Assembly: GCA_963576735.1 (NCBI GenBank)
Contig: OY755183.1
Coordinates: 18,185,213 to 18,249,212, forward strand
DNA length: 64,000 bases
Reading direction: 5' to 3'
From: Bedellia somnulentella
Lineage: Eukaryota > Arthropoda > Insecta > Lepidoptera > Bedelliidae
Part shown: positions 62,719 through 64,000 of the stretch, piece by piece
How the letters are laid out: each line of letters opens with the position of its first letter
Position numbering within the stretch: position 1 is the first letter of the stretch
Notes under the pieces: generated by a model
The model's database searches: none
Told to the model about the DNA's origin: nothing
The model's input: the letters and a program-made list of their open reading frames with translations, nothing else
Program-made: the position numbers and the translations under genes

Positions 62719-64000
62719 TCGCAGGAAAATCGTCAAACTCGTTAACTTATAAGTTTCCTAGGAAACTTGTAAGTTGACGGAAATCCGTCAAACAGCATGT
62801 GAATTTACATCTTACCTGATAGTTTTTAGGAAACTTGTAAAATAACGGACTCACCTCAGGAAAACTGTAAATGAGGATAATTTTTGACAAGTTTTCGAGT
62901 TTTAAATTTATAATTTAGGAATTTTGTAAGCTTCCTCATGGGTGCTAGTGAAATTGTTAGTAGAACTAGTTACTTATGATGACTGGTTAAAAAGTGAGCT
63001 GAGTAAGGAAAAACGCATTTATTTAAAGTAATGACAATGTTTTCAAATATAAATAAAGAACTGGACTAAGAAGGGTTTCCTAGCCGTTAATCTTACGTAA
63101 TAAAAAACAAAAACTACGAATAATTTATTACGATAACGGATTTTTACAATTGTTTCCATTTATTAATCAACCAACCTTCTGACTTGCTTTTCACTCACTC
63201 GAATCACAGTAGCAAATTACTACTAAAATTAGAAGAAGGCGCTGGGTACGCAGCTACTTCACCCAACAATCAGTTAAAAAGCCTTTAGTTTCCTCTTACG
63301 CTAACCGCGGGACAAAATATTATGAATGCAGTAAATTTGTAAGAGTTTAAAATCTTACACGCATCGGTTAAGAATAGCACTAACATATTTCTGGCGGTAT
63401 CCTATACCAATGGATGTCATTGAAGGTGACTAAGGGTTTTGGGGCTTTTTTTAGTGTTTTTTTGGCGATGCGGTTGGAGACCAATCGCCGATAATGTTAA
63501 GATTATAATCTTTTCCCATTAAACTTCCAAAAGTAGCTAAGGAATTTCTTATTCCAACGGTCAGGCTACCCTTTCTAGGGATTTATTGCCGTGAGTATAG
63601 GTATGTATGTATCGGTATTAAAAAGCTCTTTAAAGAAATATCTGGAAGGCATTCATATTATATAACTATAAAGTATCACGATATTATACTCAAACAATTT
63701 ATATTTAATAAATACTCTTACAAAAATATTTTATTTCAGTGACAGCAAATAATTAATAGATTAGTATTAGTAAAGCAAGGAAAATATTAGTGTTGATTGT
63801 CGAGTTGACAAGACACGCGAATACGTCACGTCACGTGACCGGCCGCTAGCCAATCCGCATTGACTAACATCCCTCCCTCCGCGCAATCAGCGCTGCATTG
63901 ACAACTTTCCTAGCAGGATTCAGGAAACTTGTAAAGTTCCTAAAATACAGAATTTTGAACTCGGAAACTTGTCAAAAATTATCCCCACATACAAGTTTCC
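62719..64000. mobile_element. Terminal-inverted-repeat element, right end at or beyond window edge
   Basis: AGGATAATTTTTGACAAGTT, then TTAGGAATTTTGTAAG (62873-62935), is inverted at 63925-63993 as CTTGTAAAGTTCCTAA and AACTTGTCAAAAATTATCCC. GGAAACTTGTAA-type motifs recur near 62759, 62832, 62858, 63926 and 63962. No transposase ORF is present between. A diverged repeat A copy lies inside at 63365-63612. Confidence 0.65.
63365..63612 (+). repeat. Interspersed repeat A, diverged
   Basis: GGTTAAGAATAGCACTAACA through TGCCGTGAGTATAGGTATGT. Older than the other copies by its number of changes. Confidence 0.7.

Overview
This is an intron-rich, AT-rich animal genomic window, most likely from a lepidopteran insect. 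That placement is an inference: it rests on the insect-like divergence of the one host gene, several tRNA-headed SINEs and microsatellite-tailed repeats of the kind common in moths and butterflies, and a dense mix of Jockey/CR1-group LINEs, Ty3/Gypsy, mariner and Penelope-like elements. No bacterial genes, operons, CRISPR arrays or rRNA genes are seen.

The only host gene I can support is the phosphatidylinositol-3-phosphate 5-kinase gene (Fab1/PIKfyve) on the + strand. Eighteen small exons between 9498 and 59918 join with matching intron phases at every junction (2541 nt, about 847 codons, no stop). They run from the chaperonin-like (CCT/TCP-1) domain through the conserved Cys/His-rich region and a variable linker into the start of the PIP-kinase catalytic domain. 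The rest of the kinase lies beyond the right edge. One further exon, with the upstream CCT segment, is at 3534-3655 but on the minus strand, on the other side of a 200-N assembly gap (7576-7775). The left contig may therefore be mis-oriented.

Region by region. 1-3240: the 3' part of an RTE-like LINE, a tRNA-like repeat and a truncated Penelope-like element with perfect 58-bp inverted arms. 3240-7575: the inverted Fab1 exon and an uninterrupted 991-aa LINE ORF. 7776-12670: two Fab1 exons, repeats and a broken CR1/Jockey LINE. 13028-17932: an intact antisense Ty3/Gypsy element with identical LTRs and two -1 frameshift sites, ending 65 bp before the next exon. 18000-23220: five exons, one followed by a decayed duplicate of itself, with a MITE. 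23230-32400: SINEs, an inverted pair of RT fragments, a 26-copy 75-bp GC-rich minisatellite, and an exon whose 5' splice site is tandemly copied seven times, also at 75 bp. 32400-36700: a possible undescribed element with two decayed genes. 37100-39900: a degraded second copy of the 991-aa LINE. 40100-50700: eight exons, and a mariner relic containing a PIF/Harbinger-like transposase gene with one in-frame stop. 51094-55451: a second Gypsy element with three single-base frame breaks. 55470-64000: LINE relics, MITEs, the last two exons and the left part of a terminal-inverted-repeat element cut by the window edge.

The window is thus one large host gene whose introns have been filled by successive, often nested, mobile elements. 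Several sit within tens of bases of splice sites.
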